A stretch of 64,000 nt of DNA, taken from the NCBI GenBank assembly GCA_948470475.1, contig OX419336.1, forward strand, positions 41,196,881-41,260,880, read 5' to 3'. Of this stretch, positions 33,301-45,300 are shown piece by piece. Positions within the stretch are counted from its first letter, which is position 1. Every line of letters starts with the position of its first letter. The notes under the pieces were generated by a model. That model did no database searches and was not told the origin of the DNA. It saw only the letters and a program-made list of their open reading frames with translations. A program made the position numbers and the translations under genes. This stretch comes from Galaxea fascicularis (Eukaryota > Cnidaria > Anthozoa > Scleractinia > Euphylliidae).

Positions 33301-36300
33301 AGGAATAAGCGTGAGGGGCCTCATTGTTTACGAGGTAGGAGTATTAACATTCTCAGGTCCACGTAAACTCAACCGCCATTGTTCACGTGGAATCGGAAGA
33401 TTTGGACCATTTCTCCCTGGAGAAGAAATTCTTCAAGCACTGATCATCTGAAAGCTGAGCTGAGGGACTAACTTAACGTGATTCAGCAGTATGTTAGACG
33501 TTATAGGACGTATATCGTTTACGTTTTATAGGCTTAGTAAACATAAGTGCAAAACTGTACTATTTAGACGCCTTATCGCAGGCATCACTAAGTGTCCGCT
33601 AGCCTTATCTTCACAATTCCATCAAATATGAAGTATCAGTGGAAAAAGAAAGTGTAAACGTGAAGTAAACGCGCATTTATAGGCATAAGAGGTAAACATC
33701 GGCTTTGTTCTTTAAGGAAAGAGGAATTGTCAAGAGTCCGACCTTTCGCCATCCTTGGCAAAACATTAAAAGGATGGCTTTTCACGTAAGTTTAACATAT
33801 TGATTGTCAATGTACTTTGCTACAGTTAACTAATATTAGCATTTCTATATTCCGTCACGTCATTCTTCCTCAAATCAACTGCCCATCAACTGATCAGGAT
33901 ATTGTCATCTAACCTCTCCTTAGCATGTCACTAGTTTTTCAATAATACAGGACACGAGAATACACTGAAATGATCACCAGAGATCAGTTGAGTTTACATT
34001 TATACAGATTCTCCCTACGTGTAACACATGAAATGTGCGAAAATTGTAACGAGAAAACACGTCTTGATACTGGGAGTCAAAGGGTAACAGACATGCGTAC
34101 TCCAATGATCAGTAGATGGTCGAAGAAGCAAACTAATTCTTACGATGTCCTTAGCTTGCTACTCAGTATCTTAGCCAATTCCCCACGCCCAGTTTTAATG
34201 GGTTTATGACGCTGACCCAGAAGGAGTCTGCGTTCTCTGTCAGCTTATTGTGCTACCTCAATAACACCAGTTATTAAGGCCCAGTTTAAAATCCCTTCTT
34301 GTAAGTACCTATGCTTTTCCCAATAAAACCTAATTCGCGGTCATATTTTTGGGTAGAGATTCATTTGAGTAACCCCATTTAGATGTGGCAATGCAAAACA
34401 GTTACAATTTTGCCAGTAAAACTATTGAAGGTAGCTGATCATGATGATGGTTATGGTTTAGTGAGAGAATCATTGACAAACACTGAATTAATTTTTCTTC
34501 CATTCACCATGTTGTGTAAAGTACTTTGCAATAATGACAACACGTTCCATTTTTTTTCAGCGAAGAAGATTTTATATCGAAGCCCATGGTGATCCCGAAA
34601 CATCGAAGTTGGTGCTGTACACCTGCAGCTACAAAAAGTAAGTTCTCAGTGATATACTGTGAGATTCAAGGTCTCGTTTAATGAGCATTTTTTCTGTTCT
34701 TGCAATAGCGTTTACGTCTTTAAATATCTTTTGTATTTGTCTTGGTTTCCTTTTTAACTCGTGATTGCAATAAACGACGGTATTCAGGCTGTGGTGAACG
34801 ATTTGGATTCATACCATCGGGCTAATGTTTCAGTTTTACCGCCAGGGCCTTAATGACGCCGTTGGCTAATATGTTTGAGTTTCACTGCAAGAGCCTTAAT
34901 GCCATCGGGCTGATGTTTCGGTTTCTAACTCCCTGTCACATCGAGATACCGGTCTCATACAGAGCTACTCTTTATTGAATCAAGAAAACAACATGCGAAT
35001 GCGAAATGCGAATGAACAGAACCAAACGAGGGGCAGATATCAGACGCGGAATACCCACCAAACCATCCCTTTGTCATGTTTGAATTTTGTTGTTTACTCG
35101 AGTTTGAAACAGATGTCTGTCTGCGAACTTTGAAATTATTCGTTAGCGCAGGCTGGTGAATTTATTAATAGCCCTTGTTTTGGCGTTTAGTCTAATATTT
35201 TCGGCGGCAAGCTTAAGACAGCCGTTTGAAAAGTGACTTAATTCTTTAAAGCCTCAAAGGTTGCTAGTGGAAACCGACTGTTTTCTTGATATTTCTGCAC
35301 CTCACGTCTTGAGCTCGATCGAAATACTAGCGGCATTATGTTTTTGGCAGGAAGAGAACTTTTCCTTCTTCTCATTTGCTTTGTACTCTGGTGAGAGAAA
35401 ATTTGACTATTGACACCAGCTAACATGTTTATAAAATAATCACCAGTGAACTAAATTCCTTTTAAATATTCCTTCCAGAAGGTTGTTTATCACCTCTATC
35501 TCTTTTTTATTATGCATTTTTTTGAAAAGGTCAAGGTATTTGCTAAAAATGTGCACATCGTTCTACAAATTCCAAATGATGATGGGAATGCGGCTATCCA
35601 ATCTGAAGGAGTACCCCAAAGACGGAGGTGAAGAAAATTTCCTCACTTTGTTTACAGTAAAGATAGGTACTTAATTGTTGTTTCTTCGTGGCAGTAAGTA
35701 ATTTTTCCTCCCAATACCAGGAAATGGTTTCTTTACTGGAGATGCGAAACACCCTCATTATAGGGGCTTAGAGTTTTAACTCGAGTGTCGGAGGAGAAGA
35801 AGGTAATTATTTCCCAGAGATAACTCGCAACAAAATCATTCTCAGTAAGGATGAAGAGCTAACAATTATCGTCAGGGCTGCGTCCAGGGGCTGCGTCTAT
35901 TAACACATACAATTGTCATGTTTATATTTCTACCCCCAAAAATAATTCGTATATTAAGCTATTAAGAATTTATATCTTTAATAAAGATAAAAATAATCCT
36001 GAAAAAGAGTTTCTAGAAGCCAATAGTTTTGACAATATTCAGTCCTCGGAATTTACTGAAAAATTACCGCAACTGTATCACGAAAAATACGCTACATCTA
36101 ATTCCACATTTTCCTGATCAAACAGTTGTAAGAATGAACGGTACTGTAAAGACAGACGAAACCGACTCGGTAGCAGGTGAGATAACAGCATCCACTGCCG
36201 CCAAACCTGGACAAGACTCAGCAGTGATACAACCGCCCGGAATAGGACCCGCAATACATTTGAATGGATCAACATACACCGTGCAAGAAGATCAGCCAGT

Positions 36301-39300
36301 GCAGGTCTGTCATAATGCCAGCTTAATGCCGTAATTAACAAAAAAATGTTCTTAAAAGACATTGAGTAAATATCTACATGAAGCTGCATTCGTACCCTTG
36401 ATTATCAAATCGATGGGCATACCTTAGGAACAGACCTCTACGAATAAAATATACAAAAAAATTGTCAGGACTACACTCAACCACACGATCACATTTGATT
36501 AAAGCTATGATTGTTGCTTCAATAAGAATCACATTTTAAAGGATTTTTCTATTTCCTTGGTATATAAAAGTAATTAATTGGAAGTAGACGGTGTATTGCT
36601 TTATTCAAATTTCTCTTCGTCTATCTTTCGCTGTTTTTCTATTTCAGGTTAGCGTCCACCCTGTTCAGCTACAGAAAGTTGATGGAAGTCTTGGTCTCAA
36701 TATCATTGTGAGTAATTCAATAGCGAAGTTATACAAATAGCTACAGCGTGCTCTTTTCCAGCTCGTCTTGATCAAATCTCATCGTCTCTTCTCTTAGGGT
36801 GGAATTGAATTGGGGGGTATTTATGTCAAGACCATGGCTCCGGAAGGACCTGCATCCCTTAGTGGCAAAATAAATATCGGTAAGTCTCGACGCTCACAGA
36901 CTGTAAGAATATCATCAAAGTTCTTTATGTGGTATTTAAATCCACACAAATATGCTTCTCCGTTAATTGCAAGGATATTACGTTTACAGTACCCGAATGT
37001 AGGATAAAAGCTTGGTTAGAAATTTCTAATTTGCACGGAAGCGTCGATCATAGCAGGATGCATACTATACAAGAAAGGGGGATCAGGCTTGTTCACACCG
37101 TTCATTTTCTTTCAGCTGAGAGTATTGCTTTACAAACTGTTCCATTGTCTTCAAAAATTCGTGCTTCCTTTTTTGAAGGCCAAAAAAGAACAGTATGATT
37201 GCCTGATAACGATGATGATAGCAATAAAAACAGCATTCGAAATAACTGTCATTCCGCTTCAAGCCAACAACACTGATCTAAAATATCTGTTCGGTCAAAC
37301 CTTTGTTATAGGTGACAGGATCCTAGAAATAAACGGCCAAAGTCTGGAGGGTCTGTCAAGGCAAGAGGTAACTCATGTTACGAAAACTGGATTGCTGTTC
37401 AAGTTTTATCTGATGACCTGATCTCGAACGAGAAACCTTTTTTAAGTTTTGTTTGTTTGTACGTTATTTATGTTATGCTTTACAACTGTCTCGCTTTGCT
37501 TCAGTTAATAAAAAACCTTGGCACTTTCCCTCGTTTGGTCTTGCAACAAAGTTCATGGCCCAATTTTCATTTTTACAGGCTGTTAACATCTTACGGACAG
37601 CCCCTTATGTTTGCACTATGCTAATTGAGAGCTGTGTAGCCGCTCCAGCCACCCCGAATGGTAAGCCAGCAATGCCTGGGTCACAGTCCGCGTCAGCCTT
37701 CTATCAACCAAACAGACAGCAGCAGATGCATCCCATGATGCAACGCCAGCAGTCACTAGAATCGCAGTATTCCTCGATGTATCAGCAGTTCGTACCAAGT
37801 CAAAGTCACCAGATTGAAGACATAGCTTCAGTGAGTACTTTAAGCATAGACAAAGCGAAATCAGAACAGAACAGGTGCGAGGCGACAGCCTGGGGTCGAC
37901 CTTTAGCTATAAATCCAGCTGCAGTTTCCGCTCAAATTAGGCAAAGGGCAATGAGAAAGAAAATGATAAATGAAAATGCTTGTCACGAGGGGAAAGGTGA
38001 TCACATTGTCGGCACCTCCGCAGGGGTGGGTCAAACCTCCGTGAGTGAACCAAAATATTCCGAGAAAGATAATAACCCTGAGGATGCTTCGCCCCAGATA
38101 AGGCAAGGTGCTAAAACAGACACAGTATCGAGGATTGGAATCACTTTCTTTGGGAGGTTTCAAGAGAAACGTGATGAGCATGAGGCCATCATAACCAGGG
38201 ATGATAGAGCCTCTAAAGGCGATTTGCATTTTTTAAGTAGTTGTAACTTAGAACAGGAAATTGCAACACGGGATGATAGTGAAAACATGAAAAATGTATC
38301 TGAAGGAAAATGCCAAAATGAAGCGCCCCCAGTAGATGAGCAAGCAAAACTGCTGGGTTGTACAGACCAAAAAGGCTCACAGAGCGAGGATTCCAGCGTG
38401 GCTGGGTTTTTCCGTAAGATTCAATCTTTCCTATTCTCTCCCAGTCCTTCAAAGCTAAAACGCTCCGACGAATCTGAGTCGTCTTGCTGCGAAAGTGATT
38501 TTGATTCCGAGTTTAGTGAGATGACCTCGGGATCTTTTAATGCGGGTGAAATAGAAGCCATGCGTGAGGAACTGGACAGTTTATTGTTGAGAGATTCCCC
38601 AACCCCTGAATCTGCTGGTCTTGACGATCTATCCTTCGGGGAGTCCCCTGAGGTTAGTGTCTCCAGGAGTAAGCTATTGGAATCGGAAATCAAGGAGGTA
38701 ACATGTTTAGGAAATACCGAGAAAAATCTCGATGCACTAGAAAGTAAAATAAATTTAAAGAGCGACGTGGGAGGTGATATCGACCCGGGTAAACTTTGCA
38801 AAAATGATAAGCTGTTAGAGCTCGAGGCTAATGATATCAAGAAAGTTAAAAACATTGAAGTTGGAGAGCAACAAATAGCATGTGAGGGAGCTAAATGTCA
38901 GTTAAATGGAGAAAAAAGTGAAGCAAAAAGAGGTGTTATGGGAGCGGCTGTGGATGTTCAGGAGAGTAAGAAGGCTTGTGATCATAATGAATCTCAAATG
39001 TACGCAACAGTAAGCGGCCTTGTTAAAGTCCAGAAGGAAACCACTGTGTAAGGTGGTGCGATCAGTAATTGATTGTAGTATAAAACTGATTGCGAAAACA
39101 GTCGTTTAGCTCGTAGAATTTGAGATTGCAACTGTAACAGTGACCAGTTACATGGCAACTATGTGTTAAAGAAACGTATTACCTTTGATAAAAAAAAAAA
39201 CAAATATGATTATTCGGTAGCTGCTTGTAATAGCTAAGTTACTATCTCAAACGATGGAGCCAGAAAGGAAAACGTCTTGACGTTCAACTGGAGGCAATTC

Positions 39301-42300
39301 GGATAGTGTTTTAAACAGTAACCTGTTTATTGTGCTCAAATATTGCATAGATTCCAAAAATTTCAAAGATTGAGTAGGTGTTAGCGCAGCAATACATATC
39401 AAGTGTAATTCGGCTCCTTAGCTAAGTTATTTTAAAGGACAAAATGTTTCTGTTGTTGGATAGGTGAAATATTTTACTGATATCAAATAATCCAGCCTCG
39501 ATACAGATGAGTAAACGTAATGTTTAATAACTAATTATTAATGAAAAATGTCACATAAACTTACTGCTTACAGCTCTAACCGCTCCAGCTAACGAGTATA
39601 GTGCCCAGATGAATGATGCATAGAAGCCCAGTGTTGTGAAGTTTTAGTGCGATGTTAATGAATTGTCGTAACTAAGGTTCATCATAATATTAAGGGTGTG
39701 GCCTGTCATGAGAAATTGGAATGTTAGCTAGTGCATGGGCTTTTATTTAGTGTTATCGTATCTGGGAAAAGCGATATAGTGAAAATAAACTCATTGTACC
39801 AGAAATTGATGTCTTTCGTAATGATGGCTCTAGCTCAATCTGTTTTCCGGAACACGTTACAGATCCGCGCGTGAGAAGCATGTTACAGCCAAGACGCACT
39901 GGCGACTTCATTGTTGTTTCCCCACCAATCATAGGATTCATAACGGAACGCAATTTTCAGCTGCTTTTATTCCAACTTCGTCAGTTGTAACATTGGACCT
40001 TAAGTGGCACGTGAAAGGGTTTTGGGCACAACAAAGTACTCAAAAGGAAAAAAAAACTGCAGCTATTTTGTATTTCAACTCAAAAATTCGGACATAAAAC
40101 AAGAACGTAGAGAAATACATTACACGTGGTATGCTAACCTCCGATAAACTATCAGCTTCAAAGCTTCCGATAGAGCCAGTCATATCCCGCAATGATAGAA
40201 ACTATTAAATTGAAAGGGAATGGTCGCACAAATGTGTTGAGGTCTTTGGTATGATATCCGGGCTGTCATTGCATTGAGCAAGATAATACGAGTTTCAAAG
40301 CTGACACTTTATCAGGGGAAAGCATCCGGTCCACTAAAATCTTAATGATTTCTTCGTATTTAGAGATTAGAGTCCATTGTCCAAGAGTATAATGTGGTTC
40401 TTGTAACCCTGCAACATAAAATTAAGCATTGAGTTCATTAATTGCCATGTTTTTTTCAGGACTACATCCCGATCGAAATTCCTAAGCTCAATGGAAGTTT
40501 CGGTCTTAATGTTACGGTAAGATAGTACTATATTGTGAACCAGTTTCAAGAATTCCTAACGTCTGTCTGTTTTTATTCAATCGGTTCGGCTTTTCTACGA
40601 AAAAAAACTAGAATTTTTTCATGGTACTTATTCTTAAGTATAATTACTCCAAATGAAGCAATTCTACGTTTTCAGCATGAAATTTTTATTTGTCTTTTTG
40701 ACAGAAAGACAAAGTGAAAGGATAAACATGTCTCACTATCGCACACACATCTCTTTTGTAGCATTTCCTTCTTTTTGGGTGAAAGCCTAATTCACCGATA
40801 AAGAAGGACGTTATGTTTAATTTAATTTAACGATCTTTTAGAGACGACTGAAAGATTCCTTATCTCAACTGACGTAAAAAATTTTTAAAATTAGAACTAT
40901 GTGCTTTGAATTTTAATTTCAATGCAAAATGTACTCTGTTGTTCTGTTAATCAAACTTAAGCAATACGAACGCGTAGCAAGTTTCAGTGATAAAATTTGT
41001 ATTTCTTCTATCAATTGATTCAGTTGTTACAGAGTGGTGTTTTTTGTTCTTCCACATCAAGACTTAGATCCATTATCCCTCGTTTCTATTATCATAAACA
41101 GAAACACAACAAACGAAGCAGTAATTGAATATGTGGTCTTCACCACCGAACCCATTAGTCAATTGCAAGATAACAAAAGACTATTTTTTGTGTACCAAGG
41201 CACCATCGCGTCTGGCAGCAAAAAATTTCTTCGAGTCTTTTGTCTCCTCGAATCGTCTTCAAATCTGAAGGCTATGGAAAAATTAATTCTTGATCCCAGG
41301 TACAGAAGAAGATGGACCCCATCTAAGTTTTAAATAATTCAGACAACGTTCTTTGTACCGACTATAAACGACGAAAACTTCAAATTAGATTTCCTGCAAG
41401 CATAGCATAACACTCCTAAAAGCAACGTGGAACTTGACAGTAAACAGCCCTTTTACTTCGTGATTTGGCGAAAATCACGTTTATTATCGGTAAAATGTTT
41501 TTATAACTTGGCTTGTGCATTCTTTAGCACGGCGATGATATTGAAATAGATTCTTGTTTTTCGAAGAAAGTGTAATTTGGGACGCCAGAGTTTTTTTATT
41601 GATCAGCGGGGTTCCAGTGAGGTCTCTTAATTTCAATTCGTTTTTGAACGGTATAAATAAATCATATTTCGTGGAATATAATAACAAAAATCGTTTTTGA
41701 GCTCTGTTCATAACCATGTTTTTAATCTCGAAGGCGCCGGTTTACTAACAAACATATGTCGTTTCCAAAACTTTTCTTTCTATCACGTACATTTTAGGTC
41801 ATCGTTGGAGTTGATTTCTTAACACTGTTTTGACTTAATGTCATAGACATACCGAAAAATTTTGAACCAGTTTCGCTTTTTTACCGACTTAGACATGTAG
41901 CTGATGAGTTCAAAAGTTTTCGTTACTGATTATGAATATCCTCGTTATGTTTTTTTCCCAGGGTGGACCAGAACTCGATGGTATTTACGTGAAGTCTCTA
42001 CTTCCCGGTGGAGCGGCAGAAGCATCCGGCAAAATCCGAAATGGTTTGTCTTTCGAAAAATTTCCGCGTCTAGTTTGGTCAATAACGTGAAAGAAGGGTT
42101 TCTTTTCATTAAAAATAAAACTAATTAAGTCCAGGAGGAAAAAAACGCAAATAACATACTCCCTACCTTGCGGTGCTTTCTGTTTTACGCCGGTTTGCGT
42201 GGATCTGATGTCCTATCAGTTTTGAATCTTTGTCTTTTTTACCTCTACTTCATTAAAAGAGGCACGCTCTCCGGCTTCGCTTCAAGAATGAAAATATATT

Positions 42301-45300
42301 CACAGATTGTTTCGGCTTATCTTCTCATTTATGGAAAATGATTGGGTGATTTGTAAGTGCCAAAAGGATATTGACATTTTTCAATCAAATCGCACTTGAA
42401 AAGATAACCAATCATATTCTACTATCATGTGTCTATTGTTTCATTGATTGGTCAAAATAGTTTCGACCTAGCCTATCGGATCTTTCATTATTTCACACGT
42501 TTCTTTAAACATTTTAATTTCTTCTTTAGTTTGGCTTTATTGTTAAAATCGAAAAGATGTAAATGACAATAAAATGATAAAACCTGACCGTAACTCATAA
42601 ACAATTGAAACACCTTTCTAAAATTCCTTTGCATTGTCATGCAGACAGGTGAAAACATTAGCGAGATATTAGCTTCGTATTTTAGCCATACGAAATTAAT
42701 AGTGTTGGTAGGTTAAAAAACCAGAAGCAAAGTATTATAAAACGTATTTGGATTTCACAAACAACGACAAAAACACAACGAGGAAGAGGCTTTGAAAAAA
42801 GATGGTATTAAAAATGAAAGGAAAATGAAGCCCCGGCCAAACGATCGCAACATTCATTTCAGCACAACATATCCCAACATTGTTGGGCGCAACATGTTGC
42901 GTGTGTTTGGCCACCCTGTTGCAACATGTTGCGACATGGTGCGTGTTGTTGACTCAAATTTGAAAATGGTCAAATTTATCGCGTAACATTTGTAGATGTT
43001 GCATGAGGTTGTGGTCGTTTGGCCAGCGTAGTTTTTGACACCCAGACATTACGAAATAGGACGAATTATTCGCGCAAAAAGAATTCAATTTTACTTAAAA
43101 ATGTATTCCCTTGTTTTTGCTTCAGGTGATAGAATAGTTGAAATAAATGGAGTGGCAATGGAAGGCTTGAACCGCAAACAGGTATTAACTATAAATGTTT
43201 TGCGTTTCAACACTCTCAATGGATTCCGGCGAGCAAGCCATTCAGCCAACTTAACCTGTTAGTCAGACCCTCAGCCAGCCGTCTGTAATCAAGACAGCCA
43301 GTCAGCCATTTAGTCAGTTAGTCGACGAATCGGGCATTCAGTCAGTCAGTCAGTGAGTCAGTGAGTCAGTCAGTCAGTCAGTTAGTCAGGCGGGCAGGCA
43401 GCATCACCCAGCAGCCAACAAGCCAGCTAGTCAGCCGAACATATGAGAAATACACCCACGCATTATCTTTCGTGGAGAGTCACCAAACCAAGCTGCTGCA
43501 CTTTTGTTAGCGTGCGCTGACCTCACGGTTTGCAGTAGCTACCTTTTCTTCTCATCTATCATCCTGTCGTCTTCACAGGCAGTTGAGCTATTGAGGCGTT
43601 CAGCAGCCACTGCTACACTAGTTATAGAACGCTACCGACAACCGGAACCTGAAGCTCCACCCCTGGAAGATGTCGATGAACTACTAAGAACATCGGTGAG
43701 ATCGTCGGCACTTGAAATAATCTGCGTTCCAAGTTGATAATAATAATAATAAAAAAAGGTCCGCAAGGCGTACGTGAGTGGCTCACTCGACCACGTGACG
43801 GCGCTCGACTCTCGTGGACAAATCAATAAAGCCGATTATGCCATAATGTGGCTACACACTTCGTGTAAGCCACACAAAAACTGAGCTATCCCTTATTTTA
43901 TTGGTGGACAATAAAACAACTTCAGATATTCCAAGTTGTGAGAGAGGAAAAGATACCTCCTCTAGACTTCCACAAGACTTTATTCTTGATGTGCTCCCTA
44001 CAGATTTAAAGACTTTGCGACCGATTTTCCTAACAGATTTCCGACTGACTTTCTGGCTGATTTTCCTTTTTTAGTCTAGAACAACATGTGTGAAGTAAAA
44101 ATCCGAGATCAGATGTCAATCAAGACATCGTGCTCCGATTGGATAACTAGACAAGAGCACAAATCACGTGCGAGTAACGAAATTTCTGACACAAGCGATA
44201 CAACATCAGTGCTTTTTTACAATTTTAAGTCTGTTTCATATGCTGGTACTTGTACTTTGACTCCGTAGCAACATAACTAAAAGCACTCACTCCCGGAAAC
44301 TATTTTTCCAGCTTTAATTATTCATGTATGGCTGAAATAACGTCTTTTTTTTTTGCAGCCGAATTGCATTCTTGTGGAGCTACAGAAAATCAACCATTCC
44401 TTTGGATTCAGTGTTGTGGTTAGTAATATTATTTTATTGTTCTATTCTGAATTGTTAGTGGTGACGATTTTCTCAGTTTATCTAAAGAGTATTCTCCTTC
44501 ATGAGTGCACACTCATTACCCGTATACTTTGTATAGACAATTTATTTGCTGCTTAAATTGTTGCAAATATCATTTTGGTTTTAATACGTCAGGGTGGTCC
44601 GGATTTTGGTGGAATTTTTGTGAAAACTATCAACCCAGATGGTGCAGCAGCCATGGACGGGAGAATAGGAATAAGCGACCGAATAGTAGCTGTTAACGGC
44701 GTCAATTTAACAGGGGCTACAAGGCAAGAGGTATGTGGTGAAGTGAAAGGTTAAGGTCCGTGCAACTGATTACAGAGGCTTTAATTGTTATCCGCATCCA
44801 ACATTGTTGGGCCCAACTTGTGGCCAAGTAGCTTTGAACTGTGTTGCCGCGGTGTTTTAAGTAACTCCCAACTAGACCTGTATAGATTGTGATGGTGTCA
44901 GTAAATTGAGTCAAAGTTGCCACGAAAATGGTCGAAAGTTGCTCACTGAAAGTTGTCATTAAACGGAAAAGTGCCCCCAGAATTAATATTTTAAAACGTT
45001 GCTCGCTAAAGCAAACTAAATCATTCTGCGTAACACCTTAAAACAGCATGCAGAAATTAGTGTTTGATGTGAACTGCTTGCATCACTTTTCATGAGTAAA
45101 CATAGCAAGATGGCGGATTCAATTGTTCATGGATAGCCGTTGTCTTCGCACCGAGAGTAGCCTGCGATCGCAGGCGTATTTCCGGTTGTCGGAGAGAAGG
45201 GACAACTGGAAATACGTCTGCGTTTGCACTACACCGAGAGAGGCAATCACTAAAAAGGGGTATCTTTTATTGACTAAACGGTTTTTTTTTTGGCAAAGGC

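Larger units (their letters stand above)
30341..35627 (+). other. FERM domain exons (11 exons)
   Basis: F1 lobe: VVLLNGERLNV, then DLYNIITDHLGL-E-TFFGL and EHEFLDF-EKLSKLAPHLWK-like text. F2 lobe: FFRVKYYVEN, then RHLYYLQLRKDVLEGGIYVH, ETAMLLASYALQAEVGDY and DYFVPEHYLPQR, the highly conserved core of PTPN13-type FERM domains. F3 lobe: GYSLGISVRGLIVYE, HPWQNIKRMAFH, RRRFYIEA and SRYLLKMCTSFYKFQ, the PH-like C lobe and its final helix. Exon boundaries are phase-checked end to end. FERM domains of this group bind phosphoinositides and membrane-protein tails; that function is inferred from the family. Confidence 0.9.
40460..43695 (+). other. PDZ domain 2 (four exons)
   Basis: YIPIEIPKLNGSFGLNVT|GGPELDGIYVKSLLPGGAA, then KIRN|GDRIVEINGVAMEGLNRKQ and |AVELLRRSAATATLVIER. 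Introns fall at the same three positions and phases (0, 1, 0) as in PDZ1. The last exon (43579-43695) adds an acidic, Pro-rich extension (QPEPEAPPLEDVDELL). Confidence 0.9.

Noticed and set aside
37663..37668. GTAAGC donor-like site early in exon 16
   Set aside because: It leaves phase 1, which cannot join the phase 0 PDZ2 exon in frame; the donor at 39010 fits instead.
41034..41333. 99-codon frame in intron 17 of the FERM-PDZ gene
   Set aside because: No splice fit to the PDZ2 exons, no family resemblance; chance frame.
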